NCBI RefSeq assembly: GCF_001898805.1
Contig: NZ_MKVJ01000004.1
Coordinates: 39,234 to 103,233, forward strand
Reading direction: 5' to 3'
From: Leifsonia sp. 71-9
GTDB taxonomy: Bacteria; Actinomycetota; Actinomycetes; Actinomycetales; Microbacteriaceae
Length of the DNA stretch: 64,000 nt
The position numbers were made by a program, and so were the translations under genes. Shown here in pieces: positions 1 to 8,154 of the stretch (within the stretch, counting starts at the first letter, position 1; each line of letters starts with the position of its first letter). The notes below the pieces were generated by a model. That model worked only from the letters and a program-made list of their open reading frames with translations. It did no database searches and was not told the DNA's origin.

Positions 1-938
1 GTACCGGAGGGTCGCCGCGCGCCCCGTGGACGCACAGGAAGCACCAAGGGTGCGCCGCTCTCCGGGTGCGGGATGACGTCGACCGGATACGCGTAGACGT
101 CGGCCACCCGCTCGGCGGTCAGGACCTCCTCGGGAGGCCCGTCGGCGATCACCCGGCCGTCGCTCAGGAGCACCACCCGGTCGGCGTAGGCGGCCGCGAG
201 GTTGAGGTCGTGCAGCACGGCCAGCACGGCGCTGCCGGAGCGGGCCAGCTCGGCGGCGAGGGTGAGCACCTGCTCCTGGTGGCCGAGGTCGAGCGCGTCG
301 GTGGGCTCGTCGAGCAGCACGATCGGGCAGCGCTGCGCGAGCACCCGCGCGAGCGAGACGCGGGCGAGCTCGCCGCCCGAGAGCGTGGTGACGTCGCGGT
401 CGGCGAGGTGGGCGGTGGAGGTGCGCTCGAGCGCGTCTGCGATGATCGCGGCGTCGTCGTCGCTCTGCGGCGTGCGCGCCCACGGCATGCGGCCCATCGC
501 GACGACCTCGCGCACAGGGTAGGAGAACGAGACACCCTTCTGCTGCAGGAGCACGGCGCGCAGCCTCCCGAGCTCGCCGACCTTCACGGTGCGGGCGTCG
601 CGGCCGTCGATCAGCGCGGTTCCGGTCTCGGGTGCGGTGTCGCCGGCGAGCACGCCGAGGGCGGTGGACTTGCCTGCGCCGTTCGGGCCGATGAGCGCGA
701 CCAGTTCGCCGGCGCGGACGGCGAGGTCGACGCCGTCCAGGATGCGGCGGCCGGCGATCGTCACACCGACGCCGCGCAGTTCGGCGCCGACGGTCGCGGC
801 CGTCGCGCCGGTCGCGGCCGTCTCTCCGGTCGCGGCCGTCGCTCCGGTTGCAACAGCCGCACCGGTCGCAGCCGTCGCACCGGTTGCAACAGCCGCAGCA
901 GCCACCCCGGTCCCAGCGGCGCGGGATGCGGCGCTCAT
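1..938 (-). CDS. hmuV: Heme ABC transporter ATP-binding protein HmuV (3' end outside window)
   Basis: Cytoplasmic ATPase that drives heme/iron import through HmuU. Visible motifs are Walker A GPNGAGKS near residue 80, signature LSGGELARV near 185, Walker B IVLLDEPTDALDLGH near 207 and the H-loop HDLN near 240. The reading frame is still open at base 1, so the C-terminus is missing; the PHPESGAPLVLPVRP stretch near the edge resembles the usual HmuV tail. The ATG overlaps the hmuU stop by 4 bp (ATGA), so translation is probably coupled. Oddity: the ABC core starts only near residue 50 and is preceded by a low-complexity Ala/Thr/Gly extension made of 18-bp tandem repeats. An in-frame GTG at codon 12 would shorten it only slightly. 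Confidence 0.9.
   Translation of the reverse strand, partial: MSAASRAAGTGVAAAAVATGATAATGAAVATGATAATGETAATGATAATVGAELRGVGVTIAGRRILDGVDLAVRAGELVALIGPNGAGKSTALGVLAGDTAPETGTALIDGRDARTVKVGELGRLRAVLLQQKGVSFSYPVREVVAMGRMPWARTPQSDDDAAIIADALERTSTAHLADRDVTTLSGGELARVSLARVLAQRCPIVLLDEPTDALDLGHQEQVLTLAAELARSGSAVLAVLHDLNLAAAYADRVVLLSDGRVIADGPPEEVLTAERVADVYAYPVDVIPHPESGAPLVLPVRPRGARRPSG
798..887 (-). repeat. Five tandem 18-bp units encoding Ala-Thr-Gly-Ala-Thr-Ala
   Basis: Residues 18-47 of HmuV are five consecutive hexapeptides close to ATGATA (variants ATGAAV and ATGETA), encoded by in-frame 18-bp units near GCGACCGGTGCGACGGCT. This is seen directly. Such an array can change copy number by slippage without breaking the frame. 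No function is known for the extension. Confidence 0.8.
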
Positions 939-2053
939 GCGCTCTCCCCCGACGCGACCGTGCGCCGCAGCAGCACGAAGAAGACGGGGCCGCCGACGAG
1001 AGCCGTGAACATCCCGATCGGGAGGTCGGCGAACGGGATGGCCGTGCGGGCCACGACGTCGGCGACCGAGATGAGCAACGCACCGCCGAGGGCGCTCGCG
1101 GGGAGCAGGGCGCCGTGGCCGGGCCCGATCAGCAGGCGCAGCAGGTGCGGCACGATCAGGCCGACGAACGCGATGATCCCGGCGAACGACACGGCCACCG
1201 CGGTCAGCAGGGCGACCAAAAGGATGGAGACCAGCCGCACGCGCTCGACCGGCACCCCGAGGTGGCGGGCGCTGCGGTCGCCGAGCGCCAGCGCATCCAG
1301 CCGCCGGGACATCAGGCAGGCGCAGAGCACTCCGACGATCAGGAGCGGGAGCGTCACGCCGACCGCGGACCAGGTGGCGCCGTTGAGGGAGCCGAGCTGC
1401 CAGAACATGATCTGCTCACGGCTGGCGGTGTCGGCGAGGAAGACGAAGAGGGCGATCACCGCGTTGGCGATCGCGTTCACGGCGATGCCGGTGAGCACCA
1501 GCATGAGCACGCGGGTGCGGCCGCGCGCGCGGGCGAGCACGTACACGAGCACGGTGGTGATCACGCCGGAGACGAACGCCGCGGCCGGGACCGTGGCGGC
1601 GCCGAAGGTCTGCAGGCCGAAGACGATCGCGGCGCAGGCCCCGACCGCGGCGCCCGCCGAGACGCCGACGACCGCGGGCTCGGCGAGCGGGTTGGCGAAC
1701 ACGCCCTGCATCAGCGCGCCCGCGACGCCGAGGGCGGCGCCCACGATCAGGCCGAGCACGATGCGCGGGAACCGGACGTTCCAGAGCGCCCCGTCGGCGT
1801 AGGCGTCGGCCGGCGCGGTGGGCGCGAGTCCCAGCCGCCGGCCGAACGACGCGAAGATCTCGGCCGGCGACAGGGAGAACTGCCCGAGCGCCGACGAGGT
1901 CAGCACGACGGCGAGGAGCAGCACGATCATCGCGCCGATCACGAGTGCGCGCCTCCCCCGCGCCCGGGTCACCGCGGCGACGGCGACCCGATCGGTTCGG
2001 GAGGCACGGGAGGTGCGACGGGCCTGCTCGGGCCGGGTGGCGTGGGCGGTCAT
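935..2053 (-). CDS. hmuU: Heme ABC transporter permease HmuU (FecCD family)
   Basis: Inner-membrane permease of 372 aa for heme or iron-chelate import. After a basic cytoplasmic N-terminus the protein is almost continuously hydrophobic, fitting the roughly ten helices of the FecCD fold. The family's Gly/Ala-rich block GVAGALMQGVFANPLAEP lies near residue 110, and IAFVGLIVPHLLRLLIGP, typical of BtuC/FecD coupling regions, is near residue 290. It overlaps hmuT upstream and hmuV downstream by 4 bp each, so the three are made from one transcript. Substrate assignment rests on the HtaA and HmuT neighbours; from sequence alone a siderophore would also be possible. Confidence 0.92.
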   Translation of the reverse strand: MTAHATRPEQARRTSRASRTDRVAVAAVTRARGRRALVIGAMIVLLLAVVLTSSALGQFSLSPAEIFASFGRRLGLAPTAPADAYADGALWNVRFPRIVLGLIVGAALGVAGALMQGVFANPLAEPAVVGVSAGAAVGACAAIVFGLQTFGAATVPAAAFVSGVITTVLVYVLARARGRTRVLMLVLTGIAVNAIANAVIALFVFLADTASREQIMFWQLGSLNGATWSAVGVTLPLLIVGVLCACLMSRRLDALALGDRSARHLGVPVERVRLVSILLVALLTAVAVSFAGIIAFVGLIVPHLLRLLIGPGHGALLPASALGGALLISVADVVARTAIPFADLPIGMFTALVGGPVFFVLLRRTVASGESA

Positions 2054-3204
2054 CCCACCGCCCCGGGCCGGTACAGCGCGTCGGCGAGCGAGCGCAGCAC
2101 CGCGGGGGTGGTCGGGCCGAAGGACAGGATCTGCCCGTCAGACATGTCGACGATCCGGCGGTGCTGACCGGCGAGCGTGTCCGCCACCCCGGGCCGCTTC
2201 AGGAGGCCGTCGACGCCGCCCGTGGACTCCAGCCCGTCGGTCATCATCAGGAAGACGTCCGGGTTGGTCGCCAGCAGCGCCTCGCTGTTCGCGGGTTTCG
2301 CGCCGGTGATGCCCGCCGCGGAGGCGACGTCCACCGCACCGACGCCCGAGATCAGGTCGTCGGCACCCATCCCCTTGCCGAAGAGGAAGAACACGCCGGC
2401 CGTGCCGCGCACGTAGAGGAACGCGACGCGCAGCTTGTCGGCGTCGGCCTTCGGGGCGAGCTTGGCGATGTCGGCCTTCGCCGTCACGAGCTCCTCGTCG
2501 GTGCGCTTCACCAGCTTGTCGCCGACCGCGTCGAGGCCGACCGCGTGCGCGACCGCCTTCGTCTGCGCGCCGATCGTGGCGATGCTGCGCTTGGGGTCGA
2601 AGAACACGACGGGGACTCCGGAGGCGCGCAGCTGGTCCTGCACTTCGCGCGGGCCGAGGGTCGTGTCGGTCAGCACGAGCGTGGGGCGCAGGGCGAGGAT
2701 CGCCTCGCCGTTCAGCTCGTGGCCGTTCTGGGTGACCAGGGGCAGGTCCTTCATCACGTCGAGCGTGTTGGAGGAGCCGCGGCCGACCAGCTTGTCGCCG
2801 AGACCGAGTCCGACGACCGTCTCGGCGAGTGTGCCGTAGATGTCGAGGGCCAGGATGCGGCTGGTGTCGGTGATCGTCACCGAGGTGCCCGTCGCGTCGG
2901 TCACGGTGACCGGCAGCGACGGCTTCGGGTTCTTCTCCACCGGCTCGATCTGGGCGATGGAGGCCGCGGTCGACGGTCCGGTGATGGTGCGGGGGTCCGG
3001 CAGTGCGTCGCCCGTGGCGGTCGCGGAGGCCGAGGGGCTCGCGCTGGTCGGCTTGGCCGCGGGGGCGCCCGCCGCGCAACCCGTCAGGACCGCCGCGAGG
3101 ACGGCGACGGCGAAGGCACCTGCCGCGCGCATCCGGATGGTGCGGGAACGCCCATGGGCGGCGCCGGAAGCGCCGCCCATGGTCAGAGTGTCGCGGAGAC
3201 TCAC
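2050..3204 (-). CDS. hmuT: Heme-binding lipoprotein HmuT
   Basis: Extracytoplasmic substrate-binding lipoprotein that hands heme to HmuUV. A basic n-region and hydrophobic core end in lipobox VLTGC, followed by an Ala/Ser/Pro-rich linker and the two-lobed periplasmic-binding fold. NGHELN and AFLYVRG carry a His and a Tyr that could match the axial heme ligands known in corynebacterial HmuT (inference by position). The GTG at 3204 overlaps the htaA-like stop (GTGA), giving 384 aa and a Cys at 43. In-frame ATGs at 3180 and 3132 are alternatives; the 3132 start would leave a compact 18-residue signal before the Cys. No convincing Shine-Dalgarno separates them. Confidence 0.88.
   Translation of the reverse strand: MSLRDTLTMGGASGAAHGRSRTIRMRAAGAFAVAVLAAVLTGCAAGAPAAKPTSASPSASATATGDALPDPRTITGPSTAASIAQIEPVEKNPKPSLPVTVTDATGTSVTITDTSRILALDIYGTLAETVVGLGLGDKLVGRGSSNTLDVMKDLPLVTQNGHELNGEAILALRPTLVLTDTTLGPREVQDQLRASGVPVVFFDPKRSIATIGAQTKAVAHAVGLDAVGDKLVKRTDEELVTAKADIAKLAPKADADKLRVAFLYVRGTAGVFFLFGKGMGADDLISGVGAVDVASAAGITGAKPANSEALLATNPDVFLMMTDGLESTGGVDGLLKRPGVADTLAGQHRRIVDMSDGQILSFGPTTPAVLRSLADALYRPGAVG
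3152..3182 (-). promoter_or_regulatory. Perfect 13-bp inverted repeat over the hmuT start region
   Basis: CCATGGGCGGCGC and its exact reverse complement are separated by the 5-nt loop CGGAA. The hairpin includes the alternative hmuT ATG at 3180 and lies 22-52 nt into the frame that starts at GTG 3204. In mRNA it would be very stable and could hide an initiation site or set the ratio of HmuT to the upstream wall protein. Regulation is inferred; the repeat itself is seen. Confidence 0.55.
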
Positions 3205-6200
3205 ACAGCCTCCACGTCCGCGCGCGCAGCCCGGCGGCGCACGACCGCCACCGCGGCGATGCCCGCGAGGATCAGCAGGCCGCCGAACAGCGGCACGGCG
3301 CCCGACCCGGCGCTGCCCGTCGAGGCGAGGCCGGAGGTCGTGGTGCTGTCGCACGCCACCTCGGCGCCGAGCGGGAACCGGAACGAGATCGGGTCGAGCG
3401 CGTCGCCGGCGTTGTAGAACCCGGCGAACGCCTTCGCCCCGTCGGCGGTCAGGGCGGTGGCCGCGCCGTCGACCGAGAAGGTCGAGCCGGAGGCCTTCCC
3501 GCCCCCGAGCGCGATCGTCGCGAACGAGACGCCCGAGTAGTCGCTCGGCTTACCGCTCATGTCGGTCGAGTGCACGTCCGCGATGAGCGTCGCCTGGGTC
3601 GCGCTGGTGACCCGGATCGCGAGGTTCGAGAGCACCAGGTTCAGCACCCCGTCGTGTCCCGTGAACGAGACCGAGCCGGAGTAGCGCACGAGACCGCGGG
3701 TCTCGTCCGGGTTGAAGGTGCCCTTTCCGCCGCTCCAGCCGTACTGGCCGCCGGAGTAGGAAACGCCCGCGAGCGTCCAGGAGCCGTTCGCGATGCCGCC
3801 GCTGATGTAGTTGCGGAAGCTCGTCTTCACGCCCCAGTTCAGCGAGGCGTCGCTCACAGCGCGCGCCACGCAGGTCGGCTGGGCCGCGGCGACGGGGGCC
3901 GGGGCCTCCGGGGTCACGGCGGCGGCCGGGGCGATGACGACGTTCACCTGCGGCGAGACCGTCGGGGTGAACTGACTCGGGTCGTCCGGCGTGAAGCTGG
4001 CCGAGAACGCGTGCGTGCCGGAGGTCAGCCCGGGCACGCGCGCGCTCACCGAGGAGGAGCTCGCGGCGAGGGCGGCGAAGGCCGCTGCGCCGGAGACCGG
4101 AGCCGTCACATCCCGGACCAGTCGCAGGCCGCTGGCGACGACCTTGCCGTTGTCCAGGATGGTGATGGTGCCGTCGGCCGCCGGGGTGACGCGCACGGTG
4201 ACGTCGATCGGGTCGCCCGCGTTGCCGGTGCTGCCCGAGGTGGTCACGGTGATCGTCGGCGTGATGGCGGTGCCGGCCTCGGCGTACGCGAGGTTCGTGA
4301 CGGTGTTCTGCGACGGATCCGCGAAGCCCTGACCGTGCGCCTTCGAGGTGTAGAGCGCGTACGCCGGGGTGGTCGCGCTGGCCGCGGGCACCGTGATGTC
4401 GACGGAGAACGTCCCGTCGGCGTTGAGCGGCGCGGTGCGGGCGGTGCCGGTGGTCACCAGCGGGTTGCCTGCGGCGATCCAGACGACCTCGGTCGCGATG
4501 AGCTTGTCCGGTGCCGCGTAGAAGCCGCCGAGACCCGCCGGGCCGAGGCCCAGGTAGATGCCGGGTGCCGACGTGGCGAACCCGCTTCCCGTGACGGTGA
4601 TGGTGCCGCCGCCGGCCGGGACCTGGGGGACGTTCACGGTCGGGACGCCGGCCGGGTTCACGGTGACGGTCACCGCGGTCGAGGTCGCGGTGGTCGCGGC
4701 GTTCGGGTCGGCCGGGGTGAAGGTCGCGGTGATGGCGTGGGAGCCGACGGACAGGGCCTTCGTCGCCGTCGCGGCCACGCCGAGCACGACCTCCGAGGAG
4801 CCGAGGGATGTGCCCCCGTCGAAGAACTCGACGGATCCCGCGAGAGCGGAGGAGGCCGGGGTCGAGACGGTCGCCGTGAAGCTCACTTGCGTGCCCGTCG
4901 TGACGCTCGAGGCGCTGCTCGTCAGCACCACCGACGTCTGCGGCGTCGCGGCGAACGCGATGGGCGTGTACGTGTCCTGGCTGCGGTCGGCGGAGCCGTG
5001 CGCGGCGAACGTGTAGACGCCGCACTCGACGGCGCCGCAGTCGACCGTGGCGCCGTTCGAGCTGAACAGGCGCTTGAGCCCCGAGAGGCTGATCGTGAAC
5101 GAGCCGTCCGCGTTGATCTTCGCGCCGTACGTGCCGGCCGTGGTCGCCCACTTGACGCCCTGGTAGTACTTCGCGTTCGAGGACCAGTCGGCGTTGTCCT
5201 TGGCCGACTTCGGCCCGACGCCGATGTAGAAGCCGGGGCCGGTGGTGGCGAATCCGGTGCCGCTGACGGTGAGGGAGCCCGCGGCCGGGTCGACCCCGGT
5301 GTTCGGACTGACCACGACGGCGGGTGTCGCGACGGAGGTCACCGTGACGGTGGTCGCCGCGGCGGTCGACGGGGTCGCGACGGTCGCGTCCGCCGGGGTG
5401 AAGGTCGCGGTGATCTGGTGCGATCCGACCGCGAGGGCGCTGGTGTCGAGCGTCGCCGTGGTCCCGGAGGCGATCGAGGCGGTGCCGAGCGAGGTGGTGC
5501 CGTCGAAGAACTCGACGGAGCCGACCGCCGCCGGCGACACCGTCGCCGTCAGCGTGACGGAGGTGCCGGTGACGACCGACGCGGCCGAGCTGGTGACGGC
5601 CAGGGTGGTCGCAGTCGGCGCGGCGAACGCGATGGGCGTGTACGTGTCCTGGCTGCGGTCGGCGGAGCCGTGTGCAGCGAACGTATAGACGCCGCACTCG
5701 ACGGCGCCGCAGTCGACCGTGGCGCCGTTGGAGGTGAAGACCCGCTTCAGCTTGGTGAGCGGGATCGAGATGGAGCCGTCCGCGTTGATCTTCGCGCCGT
5801 ACGTGCCCGCCGTGGTGGCCCACTTGACGCCCTGGTAGTACCCGGCGTTCACGAACCAGTCGGCGTTGTCCTTCGCCGACTTCGGCCCGACGCCGACGTA
5901 GAAGCCGGTGCCGGTGGTCGAGAACCCGGTTCCGCTCACCGTGACGGTGCCGGCGGCCGGGTCGATGCCGGTCGCCGGGGTGACGGTGACGGAGGGACCG
6001 GTCGGCTGGGGCTTGGCGGTGACGGTCACCGTGGTCGCCGACGAGGTCGAGCCGGTGTGCGCGGCCGTGTCCGACGGCGCGAACGCGGCGGTGATGCTGT
6101 GGGTGCCGACCGAGAGCGAGCTGGTGGTCAGCGTCGCGGTGCCGCCGGAGACGGGCGTGCTGCCGAGCTCGGTCGAGCCCTCGGAGAAGGTCACCGTGCC

Positions 6201-6821
6201 GTCGGTCGCGGGCGTGACGGTCGCGGTCAGGGTGACGGCGGCGCCCTCCTCGACGCTCGCGACGTCGCTGGTGAGCGCGACGGAGGTGGTCGTCGGCTCG
6301 GGAGCCGCGTACGAGAGCGCCGTGATCGTGTTCTGGGACGGGTCCGCGAAGCCCTGCCCGTGCGCCTTCGACGTGTAGATGGCGTAGGCCGGGGTCTCGG
6401 CGGTGGCCGCGGGGACGGTCAGCTTCACCGTGAAGGTGCCGTCCTCCGCCATCGGCTCCTGACGCGCGGTGCCGGACGGGACCTGCTCGTTGCCCGGAGC
6501 GATCCAGACCGTCTCGGTCGGCAGGAGGCTGGAGGCGCCCTGGTAGAAGCCGCCGAGGCCGGCCGGTCCGACGGCGAGGTAGATGCCGGGGGCCGTCGCG
6601 GCGAAGCCGCTTCCCGTCACCGTGATCGTGCCGCCGGCGGCGGGCACCTCCGGAGCGGAGACGGCGGGGCCGGCGGCCATCGCGGGCGCGGCGCCCACGG
6701 CGCTGAGGCCGGCCGCCGCGAGCAGGGTCGCGAGGGCGGCGGCGAGGACCCGGCGCGGACGACGGGGCGCGCGCGGCCTCTCGGGATCGGGGGCTGTCGA
6801 AGCAGTTCGGGACGCTGTCAT
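3201..6821 (-). CDS. HtaA-domain heme-binding cell-wall protein with Ig-like repeats and LAxTG anchor
   Basis: Predicted surface heme receptor of 1206 aa. A signal peptide (about 1-50, ending AAPAMAAG) precedes a mosaic: module A (53-175), Ig-like (185-275), module B (275-400), Ig-like (400-495), module B (500-625), Ig-like (626-722), module A (726-855), Ig-like (856-965), then one HtaA domain (about 990-1150). The HtaA part keeps NWGVKTSFRNYISG and FTGHDGVLNL, whose Tyr and His fit known heme ligands of the family. The C-terminus has LASTG, a hydrophobic helix and RRRAAR, a sorting signal of the LAxTG type used by class E sortases. SD AGGAG lies 4 nt before the ATG. It heads the operon, so it should collect heme for HmuTUV. 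The A-B-B-A arrangement is unusual; I do not recognise modules A and B. Confidence 0.88.
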   Translation of the reverse strand: MTASRTASTAPDPERPRAPRRPRRVLAAALATLLAAAGLSAVGAAPAMAAGPAVSAPEVPAAGGTITVTGSGFAATAPGIYLAVGPAGLGGFYQGASSLLPTETVWIAPGNEQVPSGTARQEPMAEDGTFTVKLTVPAATAETPAYAIYTSKAHGQGFADPSQNTITALSYAAPEPTTTSVALTSDVASVEEGAAVTLTATVTPATDGTVTFSEGSTELGSTPVSGGTATLTTSSLSVGTHSITAAFAPSDTAAHTGSTSSATTVTVTAKPQPTGPSVTVTPATGIDPAAGTVTVSGTGFSTTGTGFYVGVGPKSAKDNADWFVNAGYYQGVKWATTAGTYGAKINADGSISIPLTKLKRVFTSNGATVDCGAVECGVYTFAAHGSADRSQDTYTPIAFAAPTATTLAVTSSAASVVTGTSVTLTATVSPAAVGSVEFFDGTTSLGTASIASGTTATLDTSALAVGSHQITATFTPADATVATPSTAAATTVTVTSVATPAVVVSPNTGVDPAAGSLTVSGTGFATTGPGFYIGVGPKSAKDNADWSSNAKYYQGVKWATTAGTYGAKINADGSFTISLSGLKRLFSSNGATVDCGAVECGVYTFAAHGSADRSQDTYTPIAFAATPQTSVVLTSSASSVTTGTQVSFTATVSTPASSALAGSVEFFDGGTSLGSSEVVLGVAATATKALSVGSHAITATFTPADPNAATTATSTAVTVTVNPAGVPTVNVPQVPAGGGTITVTGSGFATSAPGIYLGLGPAGLGGFYAAPDKLIATEVVWIAAGNPLVTTGTARTAPLNADGTFSVDITVPAASATTPAYALYTSKAHGQGFADPSQNTVTNLAYAEAGTAITPTITVTTSGSTGNAGDPIDVTVRVTPAADGTITILDNGKVVASGLRLVRDVTAPVSGAAAFAALAASSSSVSARVPGLTSGTHAFSASFTPDDPSQFTPTVSPQVNVVIAPAAAVTPEAPAPVAAAQPTCVARAVSDASLNWGVKTSFRNYISGGIANGSWTLAGVSYSGGQYGWSGGKGTFNPDETRGLVRYSGSVSFTGHDGVLNLVLSNLAIRVTSATQATLIADVHSTDMSGKPSDYSGVSFATIALGGGKASGSTFSVDGAATALTADGAKAFAGFYNAGDALDPISFRFPLGAEVACDSTTTSGLASTGSAGSGAVPLFGGLLILAGIAAVAVVRRRAARADVEAV

Positions 6822-6883
6822 GGCACTCCTGGCAGCGGGTCGGCATGGGCCGATCCGCGGCGATCTCTGAAGGTGAGGTGTAG

Positions 6884-6918
6884 GTAAGGCTTGGCTAACT
6901 AAGCCATGCCTAACCTAA
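6884..6918 (-). promoter_or_regulatory. Putative DtxR/IdeR iron boxes upstream of the heme operon
   Basis: On the minus strand 6918-6900 reads TTAGGTTAGGCATGGCTTA; its first 11 bases equal the DtxR/IdeR consensus TTAGGTTAGGCTAACCTAA and the second half is degenerate. Immediately next to it, 6902-6884 reads TTAGTTAGCCAAGCCTTAC, a weaker match. The pair lies 60-100 bp upstream of the htaA-like ATG. The expected effect, by family knowledge, is repression when iron is plentiful. Confidence 0.75.
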
Positions 6919-6956
6919 CAGACGCGATCCCTTCGCGCGCAAGCGGCAAACAGGAA

Positions 6957-6990
6957 AAAGCCCGTATGCCACGAACGGCATACGGGCTTT
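6957..6990 (-). terminator. Rho-independent terminator after lplA
   Basis: Arms AAAGCCCGTATGCC and GGCATACGGGCTTT are perfect complements around the loop ACGAAC. On the minus strand the stem ends in a five-T run. It sits just past the lplA stop (7018) and before the heme operon promoter, so it insulates the two units. Confidence 0.85.
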
Positions 6991-7017
6991 CCGAGCTCTT
7001 CCCGGCTCGCCCGCGGC

Positions 7018-8067
7018 TTACGGCACGCGGTAGAGCCACTCGTCGGTGCCGAACTTCTCGTCGACCAGGCGCTCGGCCTCCGCGTACTCCTCGTCGGTGA
7101 GATCGCCCTCCGTCGCGCCGTACAGGCTCGTGAAGGTCTGCTTCATCCGCTCGATGATCTCGGCGCGGCTGAGGCCGGTCTGGCTGCGCAGCGGGTCGAC
7201 GCGCTTCGCGGCGCTGGTGATGCCCTTGTCGCTGATCTTCTCGCGGCCGATGCGGAGCACCTCCGTCATCTTCTGGCCGTCCATGTCGTAGCTCATCGTG
7301 ACGTGGTGGAGCACCGCACCGGAGCCGAGGCGCTTCTGCGCGGCCCCGCCGATCTTCCCCGACGGGCTCGTGATGTCGTTGAGCGGCTGGTAGACGGCGT
7401 CGATGCCGAGCGACTTCAGCGCCACGATCGCCCACTCGTCGAGGAACGCGTAGCTGTCGGCGAAGCTCATCCCCTGCACCAGGTCGGCCGGCGCGTAGAT
7501 CGAGTAGGTGACGACCGAGCCGGCCTCCATGAACATCGCGCCGCCGCCGGTGATGCGGCGGACGACCTGGATGCCGTACTTCTCCGCGTTCTCGGGGTCG
7601 ACCTCGTTCTTCACGGACTGGAAGCTGCCGATGACCACGGCGGGCTCGTCCCACTCCCAGATGCGCAGGGTCGGGCCGCGGCGACCGTCGCCGACCTCGT
7701 TGGTGAGCACCTCGTCCAGCGCCAGGTGCATCAGCGGCGAGACGGCCTTGGCGTGCACGATCTCCCACGGGTAGTCGCGCCAGCTGGTCGCCTTGGCGAG
7801 CGCGCGGCGGATCGCGACGGCGACGGCGTCGGGCGAGAACCCGAGCAGGATGGCGCCCTCGGGCAGTGCGTCCTTGACGGCCGCGGCGATCGTCTTGGCG
7901 TCGGACTCGGCGGGGAGGCCGTTCACCGCAGCGTCGATCGCCTCCAGCGCCGTGTCGGGCTCGAGGAAGAAGTCGCCGGCGAGCCGGAATCCGCTGATCC
8001 GCCCGTCCACGACCTCCAGGTCGACCACTACGAGCTTGCCCCCGGGAACCTTGTACTCACCATGCAT
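7018..8067 (-). CDS. lplA: Lipoate-protein ligase A family protein
   Basis: Attaches lipoate, via lipoyl-AMP, to the lipoyl domains of 2-oxoacid dehydrogenases and the glycine cleavage H protein. The catalytic domain (about residues 95-349) shows the family motif RRITGGGAMF and the lysine region SPSGKIGGAAQKR. The first 90 residues, beginning HGEYKVPGGKLV, resemble the small accessory domain that follows the catalytic domain in E. coli LplA. Here it comes first, so the domain order is inverted relative to that enzyme. Length is 349 aa. The gene is alone on its transcript, with a strong terminator behind it. Octanoyltransferase activity cannot be excluded. Confidence 0.85.
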   Translation of the reverse strand: MHGEYKVPGGKLVVVDLEVVDGRISGFRLAGDFFLEPDTALEAIDAAVNGLPAESDAKTIAAAVKDALPEGAILLGFSPDAVAVAIRRALAKATSWRDYPWEIVHAKAVSPLMHLALDEVLTNEVGDGRRGPTLRIWEWDEPAVVIGSFQSVKNEVDPENAEKYGIQVVRRITGGGAMFMEAGSVVTYSIYAPADLVQGMSFADSYAFLDEWAIVALKSLGIDAVYQPLNDITSPSGKIGGAAQKRLGSGAVLHHVTMSYDMDGQKMTEVLRIGREKISDKGITSAAKRVDPLRSQTGLSRAEIIERMKQTFTSLYGATEGDLTDEEYAEAERLVDEKFGTDEWLYRVP

Positions 8068-8089
8068 GCCCCCAGCCTAATTCGGCCGC

Positions 8090-8146
8090 CGAGCACAGGA
8101 ATAGTGCTCTGCATGGCGCCGCGAGCGAACACTTTTCCTGTGCTCG
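8090..8146. repeat. Intergenic 17-bp inverted repeat between hydrolase and lplA
   Basis: CGAGCACAGGAATAGTG and CACTTTTCCTGTGCTCG pair with one mismatch around a 23-nt loop. It follows the minus-strand hydrolase stop and precedes lplA. There is no T-run, so it is either a weak terminator or a short intergenic repeat element like those at 10834 and 12087, though with a different arm sequence. Confidence 0.6.
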
Positions 8147-8154
8147 CGGGCCGG

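Noticed and set aside
3003-6887. Very long open frame on the plus strand opposite the HtaA-like gene
   Set aside because: Arg/Gly-rich composition without any domain; a typical antisense artefact of high GC. The minus strand has a signal peptide, domains and a sorting signal.
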